Assembly (NCBI GenBank): GCA_038025085.1
Contig: CM076141.1
Location: 13,704,001 to 13,768,000, forward strand
Reading direction: 5' to 3'
DNA from: Tetragonia tetragonoides
Taxonomy: Eukaryota; Streptophyta; Magnoliopsida; Caryophyllales; Aizoaceae
DNA: 64,000 nt
In this document: piece by piece, positions 48,246-59,265 of the stretch
Layout: each line of letters begins with the position of its first letter
Numbering within the stretch: position 1 is the first letter of the stretch
Notes under the pieces: generated by a model
Seen by the model: the letters and a program-made list of their open reading frames with translations, nothing else
The model's database searches: none
What the model was told of the DNA's origin: nothing
Position numbers and translations under genes: made by a program

Positions 48246-49660
48246 ACACATAACAAATATGCTTATTACAGATTACTAGTCCCAGCTAGAAATTACTGTG
48301 TTAGTCTACAAGTGATCTATAGTGATCTGCCACACTACACAAGCAATAGTGATCTATAGTGAGCGCAGGTTCTGCGTGTGTTTGTGTTTCTCTTCCTTTT
48401 TTTTCTTTTATTATTTTAGGGGTATTTTCAGTAATTTATATTCTGGGGTGTGGCATTGTTTTAAAAGGAATGTGGTATTTAGCTCCCCCTCCTTAATTGT
48501 GTGGACCCAAAATTTAGGTAATAAGGTAATGAAAATGGGAGAGAAGCTGAGACCCTCAAAAAGTCGGGTAAACCACACTCTTATTCGTGCATCTTTTATT
48601 TATTGGTGTAGCTCTTATTTGTGAGGTTTTTCTTTTTTTTTTTTTTTTGTTCACAACCAAGGGTATCCACCGTCGACCACAGTGATTATTTCCCGCGCTG
48701 GCTTGTACGCAACTCAAAGGATGGGACAGCTGGATAAGAAATTTAAAGCTGCTCCATGCTCAAGGCGTGAGCTTATTTGAGATAAAATAGTTTTAACATA
48801 ACTATATAGAAATTGAAAGGTCAAATATTTCAGGAACTTAGATAAAATACAAAGGAGCACTTGTAAAACAACCATTAAACCAGAATTTTTTTACACAAAG
48901 CAACGGGAGCTATCTATGCCAAGACTTCAAAAACAACTTACTTAAGTAATGCACAAGAACAAATTGGTTCAAACTTCAAATCAACAAAAACTTTATGATA
49001 ATTCCACCAAATGATTCACCGCACAAATAAGCAGAAGTCACTTTCAAGCTTAGTTGCCACTTGCAACACAAGCCAAAATCAGTCACCATCTGCCCCATAC
49101 ATATTTCAATTACCAAGGGACTGCGGCACGGCATCGCTAGCTCTGGTTTGTGCATGGACAGCAGTTTTCTCCACTGTATCACTTGTCCCATTGCTACTCC
49201 GTTGGGCGCCTCATAAGCGCCATCTTTTGCTTTCAACAAAATTGGAATCATCTAGCAACATACATAAAAAGAACCCATGTCAATTTACTCCATGTTGCAA
49301 AGAAGTCTCTGGGAACCGTCCAACTAACAGAGACCACCTCAAGTCAGTCTCACTGTCCCACAAGAAACCATCCCTTACACAATGTCACTTGCATGGGCTT
49401 GGGTGCCTTGTGGTAACCAAAACAATCACGAGACTGACATACTTATCACTTCCACACATATTCCAAATACCACTAACATCACTAATAATGAATCACCATC
49501 ACAGGAGTGGGGAAAAAGAAAAGAAAACAAAACCTTGAATATGACCAGTAAGTTAAGAAAATGAAGAGAAAAGAGAATGATATTGCAGCTCCAAAGGATA
49601 CAGAAAGCAGAAAACCCATTTCACGCATTTGCAACGACATAACTGATAACATAATTTCAA

Positions 49661-51255
49661 ATGGAAGGCTTGTTACTTTGCTTGCTCTGCGCTTTCCCTC
49701 TGATAGTTGTGTTGCTCAAAATACTCCACAAACATTATCAAACAAGAACAAAATTCAATCTCCCTCCATGTCCACCAAAGCTGCCCATAATTGGGAACCT
49801 TCACCAGCTCAGTAAAATGCCCCATCTATCTCTCAGTAAACTGGCACAGAAATTAGGACCAATAATATTCTTACAGCTTGGTGAGGTTCCAACAGTAGTA
49901 GTTTCATCTGCTGCAATGGCAAAGGAAGTGATGAAAACACACGATCTTGCATTTTGTAGTCGGCCTTAGCTGTATTCTGCCAAATGGCTCTTCTATAACT
50001 GCACCAACATTGTATTCTCTCCTTATGGTGCTTACTGAGACATGTAAGGAAGATTTGTATACTTGAACTACTAAGCAACAAAAGGGTCCAATCATACAGC
50101 TTTGTAAGAGAGGAGGAGGTTTCTCGTTTGGTTCACAGAATTGCAGATTCTTGTTCTAAGCCAGTCAATCTCACAAAGCTGCTAGCCTTGTATGCAAATG
50201 ATGTCCTCTGTCGAGTCATTTTCGGAAGGAGCTTCTCTGAAGGAGGTGAGTATGACCTGCATGGTTTCCAAAGTATGCTAGATGAATATCAAGAGTTGCT
50301 TGGAGGGTTTACAACAGGAGACTTTTTTCCTTCAAAGGAATTCATACACTCATTAACAGGCCACAAACTGAGACTTCAGAAAACCTTTAAACGATTTGAC
50401 AACTTTTTTGACAAGATGGTTGAAAATCATCAAAATACCGAGAGAAAGAACGAGGAACGTAAGGATCTGCTAGATGTTTTACTAGACATACAAAAAGATG
50501 GCGGCAGTGATATGCCTCTAACTATGGATAACACCAAGGCTATTCTTCTGGTAAGACATTACATTTGTTATATCTTGCTACTCTTCTCTGATTCATACAC
50601 TACATTCACAAACAACGCTAATTACAGTTACTGTCATGTCAAGGACATGTTTGCTGCAGGAACTGATACAAGCTTCATTACTCTTGACTGGGGAATGACA
50701 GAACTTATTATGAACCCAAAAGCAATGAAGCAAGCACAAGCAGAAGAAAGAAGAATAGTAGGAAATAAACAAGTTGTCTCAGAAAGTGATTTACCTCAAC
50801 TACACTACCTCAAAGCTGTTATCAAAGAGATCTTCCGTCTGCATCCTCCCGTACCAGTACTTGTACCAAGAGAGTCTATCAGTGATGCTACCATTGAAGG
50901 TTATGACATCCCTGCAAAAACAAGAGTTTTCATTAATGTCTGGGCTATAGGAAGAGACCCAGTATCCTGGAAAAATCCAGAAACATTTGATCCTGACAGA
51001 TTTTTCGGTAGCGCAATTGATTTCAAGGGGCAGGATTTCGAACTGTTACCTTTTGGAGCTGGTCGAAGAGGTTGTCCAGGTATCACTTTTGGAAAAGTGA
51101 CCGTGGAACTCGCTCTTGCTCAACTTCTCCACAGCTTTGATTGGGAGCTTCCACCAGGGGTTGAAGCCAAAGATTTGGATCTGACAGAAGCCTTTGGTAT
51201 ATCGATGCACAAGACATCTAATATGTTTGTAGCCGTCAGACCACACTTTGCCTGA
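49661..51255 (+). pseudogene. Cytochrome P450, CYP71 clan (different subfamily), two lesions
   Basis: Not of the CYP71A-like family beside it: hinge [12 protein letters not shown], then [16 protein letters not shown], more like the CYP71AU/AP/BE groups, though I cannot place it firmly. Anchor, I-helix AAGTDTS, ETLR replaced by EIFR, PDRF and haem loop PFGAGRRGCPG are visible. Intron 50551-50643, only 93 bp and in frame without a stop. Defects: TAG at 49967-49969 after CSRP, probably from a CAG, and one missing G at about 50036-50038 in the AYWRH motif. K-helix EIFR instead of ETLR keeps the essential Glu and Arg. Translation would stop at about residue 102. Confidence 0.87.
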
Positions 51256-51958
51256 ATCTGCTAACTATTTGCAGCACACCAGGGGTAGTATAGTATGTCC
51301 ATTCTTAAAATGACTCCTGTATTTCTGAAGTCAATCCAGTCAAAGGGATAGAACACAAAAAATAAGAAGAAAGATAAACGGAAAACTCCATGTATCATAA
51401 ATTTTTCACACATTTTGCAATGTATTGAATCTATTGACTAATGCAAACAGATCTGCAAAAGCTATCGCATATTCTGTAATGTTGACAAGGACATAAGCCA
51501 GTGGCAGTTACATTACATGGCACAGGACTGTCGCTTGTCATTAGCAAAGGAACAAATGATATTGCTGGCCTCTCGGCATCTTGAATCAAACGTATCAGCT
51601 TAACAAAATATTCCACATCATCTGATACAAAAATCCTACATTATCTATCACTTGCCATGTCGGGCCAAAGTATGGCATCATGGATATCGAATCAGTTGCA
51701 AGTTCGAAGCTTCTGAATACATTACTATCATATTCTTTGCCAAAACTTGAGAAAGGAAGGGAGGCACATCAACCACAACATATAATCTCTATAATTCTGA
51801 TACAGTATCCTACACCCGTACTACAAAATTGTTGTGATTCAGTGACTGTTACATAATTTAAGCAAAGAGGAAAATAAACGCAGCAAGTAAACATTCCGAC
51901 TTCAACAAGAACCAAACATCTTTCCTACATGTACAGATGGATTGATTTCAACAGAGAG
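51256..51958. other. Convergent spacer
   Basis: About 700 bp between the 3' end of the P450 pseudogene (+) and the 3' end of the rhodanese gene (minus). Likely holds their 3' untranslated regions. No coding exon seen. Confidence 0.55.
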
Positions 51959-54900
51959 TCAGTGAGATCGTATTTCCTGTAGATAACGAACGACTTGCTG
52001 AGCAGAAAGAAACAATGCATCTGCAGCAAGGAACAATCCAATCTGCAATTGAAGAGACAGAAGAACAAAGACACCACATGTCAAAAATTAAAAATATAAA
52101 GGAGAGGAGAGGAGAGGAGAGGAGAGAGTAGCTGAATTCAATCAAACAGTAGCTTCCTTACCAGACGTGCAGAGAAAACAAGTCGATATTGCCAACCTTC
52201 TTTGGCTGCAGCAGCTCTTTGCTGATCAGTCCAACTGGTAGGACATATGTTTAAAATAAGAGCCACAGTGTTATAATAAGAGAACATTTTTACAGAACTT
52301 ATAACAAATAGATTCACGTTACTGAAAGATAAATTTAGATGAAGTAGATTGAACAGAATACTTGCCCAAGGAACTCAGAAAGACCTCCTATCCCAGCAAA
52401 TTTAAAGGGCTGTGGACCTTCCCTCTGGAGATCCTGCTCAAATATAGCACAAAACATTGTTGAACATATTTTACTCATTCACAAAACTTAAAATGATAGA
52501 ATTCTACTCTGAACGCATACCTCTTCTTCGGCAGCTTCAAGGCCCCCTCGAACCCAAAAGAGATTTGTGTAGCCCGCATTATACAGCAGCTCACAAGCAG
52601 CCAAAGATCTGCCAGACAATGGGCTTCATGTTAAAATGAAGAACATAAAATTAAAAGACACATTTTAACACCTTTTCAAGTCTCTGCTTCAATCTAGCTT
52701 GTGTGCCGCTCAAGCAAGATAGAACTGGCGATCAAAAGCATCATTTCGAGCAGAAACCATATTGCAGGCCTAGTTGACTGAAGAAGTGATCTTTGCTTAT
52801 AACTCCATCCACATTTCTATAACTTAATGCTATAATTCTCTCACAGTCGTGTTCCATTTTAGTTATCTAACACTCACAAGTTTGGCAGCACAAACAACTT
52901 TCTTCTCCCTCACTTATTTCTTCTTTCCACGAGACCCTCGGTGAACATGAAGAGAACAAGTGAACAACACTAACTGATATGTGAACAAAGATCATAACAA
53001 CTTTTTCATAAACTCCAACCATCTAAGACACTATTCTTGATAGACTTTCTAACGAAGATGAAAATCCCTGAATACAAAACAAAAACAAAAACAAAAACAA
53101 AAACAAAAAAGGTGGGGGGGGGGGATCGTACATGATGCAGGGAGTAAATCGATAACTGAGATCAAGACATTGCATGACTAATCCAGGGCAATTTATATCC
53201 TATAATTTTCTGTTTGCACTACTTTTCCTGCAAGGACTTCATAGCAAGCTTCAGAGAATTAAAAATAGTCGTAGCCACAAGCAACTTTACAGAGCTTAAC
53301 TATTTTGCTTGTCTATTCTTAATTTGTAAGAGCTAAAACATGAATAGATCACCTTAATCCCTTCTGGCACGCAATGATAAGATCTGTATCTTTCGGGAAT
53401 TTTTCCTGAACTTTTGATAAGAATTGGCTGCAGAGGGATAGGGGAAAATTATTAACTTCCTCATTGTGCAAAAAGGAACACATTAGAGAGTAAAGTTGAA
53501 ACGGTGGTGATCAGCTACATACTTACTGTACGACAGTGCAGGCACACCACTCCACCATCCCCCTACACAAATACACAAACAAAAGGTGACTTATCTAGAT
53601 AATAGATGGCAACAAAGAGATTTTTCTTTTAAAAAAATAATAAATTGTATTTGTGATCTAATTCTGAAAAATGAGTGCCCTAGTAGGCAACAACATATTA
53701 GAAATGGTCAGAAAATGTTGTATGAAGGATTCGCTTGGTGATAAACAAGAAAAAGAAGATAGCTTACCCAACATAAAACTTGTGGCCTTCCTCGAAATTG
53801 CTCCAACATCAAGGCTACTATCAACATCAAAGATCGGTATCCAGGTTGAACCCTTAACCCGTGCCTGAAGCATCAAAAGACACATTGGTAAGTTATTTAT
53901 AAAGACTACATGGAGTAATGCAAATTCTTGGTTTGAACTGGAGGAGATAGAATATATATTTCCAGGAATTATAAAGCATTAATGTGTAATAGACAAGTTA
54001 AAAAGTGGGGGAGAAAAGTATTATGCAATTATTTTTCGAACTTGTGAAGTTGTTTATAGCATTTGTTTTTCTTTCAAAGATCAAGATTCATCAAAACAAA
54101 AGGACTTAAACAGCTTATGCAAATATTATGACAATTGAAAATCACAAACTCCAGGAGTTAAAGTAGTTATTGTGATGATATGCAGAATAATGGTAATACA
54201 CATATCTTTGAGCAAAGCAGGTTGAAAGAAAGGAAACTATATTCACCTTGTTATACTCTGATTCAGGGCGGACATCAAGCAGTGTCTTGCCAGAGAGTTG
54301 GATGGCATACCCAGCCTCCCTTGGAGTCAAAGCTTTGACTTTTCCCTCTCTCACCTATGGAAAATAGTTTGAAATCCTGAGGCACAAAATATGAAATTCT
54401 CATACTTACAGCACAGAGTTTCTACAACAATCAGGAGAAGAAACCATACACAATGATGCAGATTATCACACATCTCAACAAGAGTTTGGCCTCCATTCTC
54501 TCAAAAGAAAAAGAAAAGTTTGTCTTCAGTATCTAAACCACTCTGAGCTATTCTATCCACGACTTTACTCAACATACTACACCAAAAACAAGAAACTATA
54601 GTCTACACGGTAGTCGGTACATGAGCATACGCAGATGTCCTACCATAGCAATTTTCAAAGCGAAATTTTATAATTTGGAACATAACTTTCATATCTCCCT
54701 ATATTATAATTTGGAACATAACTTTCATAACTTGAAACTATAGAGAGCATAATTTCAGTCACCTAACATAACAGTTACAATTATCTTTTCCTGTTCTTGT
54801 ACCAATTAACACTTGTTTGTTTACTTTCAGCTACAAAAGTCTTCCAGTTTCCAATTATAGACCCCCTTAATGTACAAGAAGGCTTCAATCAAAGAACTCC

Positions 54901-55449
54901 ACCACCCATTTTGAAAAGCATACTCTTCACATTTTAACAGTGCACACTAATTCTTGGCACTCAATAAATTTATAAACTATACAAAATTCACTACAAAACA
55001 TAAGGGACTCAAAATTCACAAGAAAAGAAATAATATAGCTCTTAAATATATGATAATAAAGGAAAATTACCAAAGCCTCCCATCTTTTTCTAGCAGCAGC
55101 CATATCTTTCATTTGTTTCAACTCATACTCTTCTCCAACTGCCTGCATTCTGGGTACTCTCCTCTTCTGTGGCAACTATGAAATGAGACAAAAACAAATA
55201 CCCAATTCACAAAATCAATTGAAAGATAAGCACAACAATCAAACGCTATAAACCCAGAAACGAATTTGACTAGAAATTTAGAAAACTTTTACATACATGA
55301 ATGTGACGAACTGGGTTGAGTTTCCCATTAAAAACAGCTGGAAAATCAAAGCTGTATGCTGTTCCAGAATATATTGTGCAGCATTTTCTGTCAATTTTTG
55401 ATGGTGAAATTCTGGGAGTGGAAAAGGAGGTGAGTCCAAGGGCTTCCAT
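51959..55449 (-). CDS. STR11: Rhodanese-like domain protein, probably plastid thylakoid (STR11-like)
   Basis: Ten exons (high to low): 55449-55297, 55175-55071, 54354-54247, 53864-53768, 53562-53523, 53427-53353, 52608-52521, 52433-52366, 52234-52162, 52042-51959. All phases agree and give 296 residues. The first ~50 residues are Ser/Thr-rich with few acids, like a plastid transit peptide. A rhodanese fold follows, with LLDVRPESEY (about 115) and the active loop CQKGLR (Cys188, C-x4-R). FWVRGGLEAAEEE and EFLGWTDQQR are family signatures. A hydrophobic segment (270-284) near the C terminus is a likely membrane anchor. The Arabidopsis match, STR11, is from memory. The sulphur substrate is unknown. 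Intron 8 (52365-52235) uses a GC donor. Confidence 0.88.
52101..52128. repeat. (GGAGA)n microsatellite in a rhodanese intron
   Basis: Five to six copies of GGAGA on the + strand, inside intron 9 of the minus-strand gene, where it forms part of a pyrimidine-rich tract ahead of the last acceptor. Confidence 0.85.
53075..53123. repeat. (CAAAAA)n followed by poly-G
   Basis: Four to five CAAAAA units running into an 11-base G run, inside the large intron 6 of the rhodanese gene (53352-52609). Prone to length error. Confidence 0.85.
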
Positions 55450-55755
55450 TGAATTATCCTCTCGCTCAAGTTTCAAGTTCGATTATCGGGTATAATTCCA
55501 GATGGATAAAATCGTATATTGCATTTTAAACTAATTAGTTTTTTAAAAGGTAATTCCAAAGGGATAGTCCTTTCCATTTTAGATCCATTTTTTTATTTTT
55601 AGGATATCTCAGTCGATTGCATTTTAAACTACTAATAAGCTTTTATAGTTTTATATTAAGAAATTTTATTGATAAATCTTTCACTAGATTTTTTTTTCTA
55701 CTATTTATGTTTCAATAGGCGTAGGACTAATTTTTTTTATGGGATGTATGGAAAT

Positions 55756-56164
55756 TGTTATGGCCCAAAAGTGACACTCACTTAGGCCCAGTTCGTGCGC
55801 ACCCTTGAAGAGCTCAACAGGGACAACGCCCTCAAACCCTAATCGATCCAACGGTGCACAAAGGGACACATGTCACGCATTGGGGCATGTAGAAACTCTC
55901 CACTCAACAGACGCCACGTGTCACCTAGAGACCATCCTACATTCCCTAAAATCCGCGCTATAAATAGTCGTATTCTAGGTATGGAAATTCATTCAATCTC
56001 TATCACTCATATCACTCTTACCTCAAAAACAACAGAGAACTGACTTAGGCATCGGAGCGGGGATCCCGGAAATCCCCCCGGGCAAGTAACATTTATTGTG
56101 TCCCGCATGTAGGAACAATCGTCAGGAGAGAATACTCCCAGTGTACGAAGAAATAACCACAACA
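55756..56164 (+). mobile_element. Solo LTR (Ty3/Gypsy-like)
   Basis: 409 bp opening TGTTATGGCCC and closing CCACAACA (terminal TGTT/AACA), flanked by a perfect 5-bp duplication GAAAT at 55751-55755 and 56165-56169. TATA box TATAAATA at 55959-55966, and a downstream ACTTAGGCATCGGAG word that I associate with Tat/Ogre-type LTRs. No internal region or second LTR is present, so it is the product of LTR-LTR recombination. Confidence 0.87.
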
Positions 56165-58239
56165 GAAATGTAAAGCGTTCTTTGGAGCTAAACTTATCTA
56201 AAATGAATTGAATTGAACTGAAAACTATTGAACTGAATTGAACACAACTTGATATGTAAGACAAAAGGTATGTTTCTGAACTCAGCATCACTGAACTGAA
56301 TTAGAAATCACTGAATTTACACCTGAACTGAACTGACAATAGAAGTTTTAAAGAACGCACCCAAATTCAGAAGAATGTCATCAGCCTAGGTGAACGAATA
56401 GAATTGCTTGTAAGTTTTATATTATACTTGGGTTAGGTTGGTTCAAGCCACATTGAGATTTGTTGTCAATAAGTTTATTAAGCTTCATTTAATTCATATG
56501 AGTGCAAAAAATTTCGGTTTGGATCGAGTTATTATATGTGCTCGGGACAACGGTTCAAAAGTCGGGTTGGGTCGAATACATTGTCTTCGTGTCTATAGAA
56601 TTTGTGTCAGTTTTGTCAGGTCTACTTATATATTTGGTGAAAAATCTAATTGGTTCTAGGATTATTTTAGTTTTTTTTTTCATAATGTGTAGAAATAATT
56701 TGTTCAATTAAACATACTATCTTTTTACAGTGATGAAAAAGATTTTTTTTAAAATGATAATTGCCTTTTTTTTTCTTCCAAATTTGTTATCTCGTTCAAA
56801 CTGTAATGGAAATTCAAATTATCATTGGGTTCGTTCTTTTCACTTCACAAAACATGAATTGAACTAAAGTTATTAATTATTATTTAGACTCAAGTATTGA
56901 AGTTAACTAATATGAAATTAACTTTACTAAATTTACTCCTTTTCATGATTCTTACCTCTTTATCACTCATTAAAAATCCCTTAAATATTGGGTTGATTTG
57001 AAAACGTTGAAATATGTACAAAGACATATGTATCATTGTGAAAAAACATTGGAACAAAAAGTCTTTAACAACTTGTTTGTTCATATTCAAAGGATAGGAA
57101 ATTAAAGGAGGAGGAGGGGATGAAGTAAGGGAAGAGAAATGAAAAAAAAAATCAGAAAAGAATTCAAGGAAAAGGAATTGGGTGACACTTTAAATTCACA
57201 TTTATTCAAACCCCACCAATCTAGTTGGAAAGTGAAATGAGAATTGTATAAGAAAATTTGCCCATGACTTTGTTTCGGTTCCTGTTACTTTTCATCCCTA
57301 ACTCTCAGATAGTGATTTTGGAGGCCGGAGGTCCGAGCCCACAAGGTGACAACTTCTACACGGATTTTGGGAGTTTGGTGAAGGAAAGGTAGTGGATTAG
57401 GGATATAACACAACAATCGTTGACGACATTTTCTTGCTATTAAGGCGATCTCCCTTGCAACTTATATGAACAATATTCAAATGAGTTCGTCTTTCTATTT
57501 TTCATGAGACCTAATATTTACTTACCACTTTTTAGTCAATTTTTTTATTTTATTTTTATGTTTCTAGCAAAAATCCACTCATTTCTCAAGCAAAAAGTGA
57601 GAGTGATAGATTAAAAAAATTAGCATATTATGTAAAAATCTCAGGATTCTCAAGTAAAAAAATTCTCAATTAAATTTATTAAAAGTCACCATTTTGCACA
57701 CATCTACTCATTATTTGTTTAAGTTTAGACAGATTCGTGCAAGACAAACTCTTATTTGAAACAAAAAAAAAAACGTCATAGTGTTACTAAGTAATGAAAA
57801 CAATGAGGATGAGGTGGGAGAACAACTAGTAAGTGTCTCACTTTCATAACCCACAGGAGTTTAATTTCTTATTATCTATGTATGGAAAATAAAATTTTCT
57901 TGTACCTTTCTTTGTAGAGAAGTTCTCTCCTCTACTTGAACTCGTCAAGCGTCAGCCCATCTAAGAACAATGAGTAATCTACATCGAATTTAATGTAAGA
58001 GAAGAGTGGTCATGTGATGCACGTAAGGTTAGTTCAACAGATGGAATGAAAACGAGTGAGCCATGGATGGCTGAGATGGGATACTCTCCAATCAGTCCCT
58101 ATAATAAATTCCTCCAATAACTCACAAGCCATAAAAATAAAAAAAAAAATTCTTTTTTTTTTTTTTATTTTGATCTTTGTGAGGTGAAGGGGTTTATTGG
58201 AGGGATTGATTGGAGTCTTTTTTAATAATTTTAGACCTG

Positions 58240-58400
58240 ACAAACGGGTCGAGCGGGTCGGGTTCGGGTCAGGTTGAATACGGGGCGGGTCAAATACGGG
58301 TCGAATACATCGGTTCAAATACGGGTTCGGTTTCGGGTTACCCAATGGATTTGAAAAAGGTTGTCTCACAACTTTCGGGTTCGGGTTGGGTCATTTCGGT
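58240..58400. repeat. Degenerate CGGGTTCGGGT-type repeat patch
   Basis: Many irregular copies of CGGGT, TCGGGTT and ACGGGTTCGG within about 160 bases, GC-richer than the surroundings. Open frames through it are compositional. It is not telomeric (TTTAGGG) repeat. Confidence 0.7.
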
Positions 58401-59265
58401 TTCGGGTCAAAACGGACCAGGTCCCTTCGAATTTGAACCTTTTCGGATCGGATTCGATTGAATCGGGCCAATTTTTGCCAACATCTCATGGGCCACCATG
58501 TTGTAAATGAGTATTGTAACTACGATTTTTTCGGAAAGTAAATCAGTACTGCGTGACCACTGAACAGAAGGTTCTACCAAGCAATTATGCAACTGATAAA
58601 TCAGTAACTGATTCACAGATCTCTTGTCCGGAAGCCGTATGCGGCAGATTCATCCTTCATTGTTTCACGCGGGCCAGTGGTTTTTTAATTTTTTTTGGTT
58701 CACACCTATCCACCGTCGATCAAAAGATACGTAAATAGAGATCGGAATACGTGGTCTCCCATAACATCACACAAATTAAAGTTGCCTCTTCTAAATTGTG
58801 TGTGAACAATCTGAACATACCTATCTCCCTTATTCCGGCGTGTGCACGTGCGGTTGAGCTGTACAAGTACAACACTATTTAACGATTAACGAATCTCTGT
58901 ATTTTTGACTAACTGAACAACCAGCACAAACATTGAAAAGACTAGTATAGTTCCTAAAAACCAGCAAACACAAAAAAAATATGGATTCGATCTCACAACC
59001 TTGCCTTATCAAACTACTTGAGAATAAGATAAATTGGAAGTATTAGACCACCACCATGTATGGTAACTAATAATGCGAGTCAAACATTTAGAGCATGCAA
59101 GTGGTTAACTACGTGGATTGTCTTTGTTCTATTAAAATAATAATATTTAAATTCTATCCAAGACCACATCCAGCCTCGTAAAAAGGAAAGGAGTATATGT
59201 ATGGTGTACATGACTTTCCTTTTTCGGGTTATTCAAGGCCATTTTTGCTGTTGTTGTTGAACAAA

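Larger units (their letters stand above)
45837..49660. other. Intergenic, copy 7 to the CYP71-clan pseudogene
   Basis: About 3.8 kb without a supportable host gene. Contains a LINE domain relic (minus, about 46205-46445), a cluster of GCAGGT/ACCTGC words in both orientations (about 47950-48080, again near 48363) and a tandem duplication (48163-48245). Open frames at 49011-49538 and their antisense have no recognisable content. Confidence 0.55.
55450..59265. other. Intergenic, rhodanese gene to last P450
   Basis: About 3.8 kb. Holds the rhodanese promoter, a solo LTR (55756-56164), a degenerate GAACTGAATT-type repeat (about 56200-56340) and a CGGGT-rich patch (58240-58400). No gene seen. Confidence 0.6.

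Noticed and set aside
49011..49538. 175-codon frame just upstream of the 49.7-kb P450
   Set aside because: No domain, Ser/His/Pro-rich composition, and overlapped by equally long antisense frames.
19238..51255. Mixed biosynthetic gene cluster
   Set aside because: Only P450s are present; no terpene synthase, methyltransferase, acyltransferase or glycosyltransferase is interleaved, so a tandem array is the supported description.
58240..58400. Interstitial telomeric repeat
   Set aside because: Units are CGGGT/TCGGGTT, irregular, not TTTAGGG.
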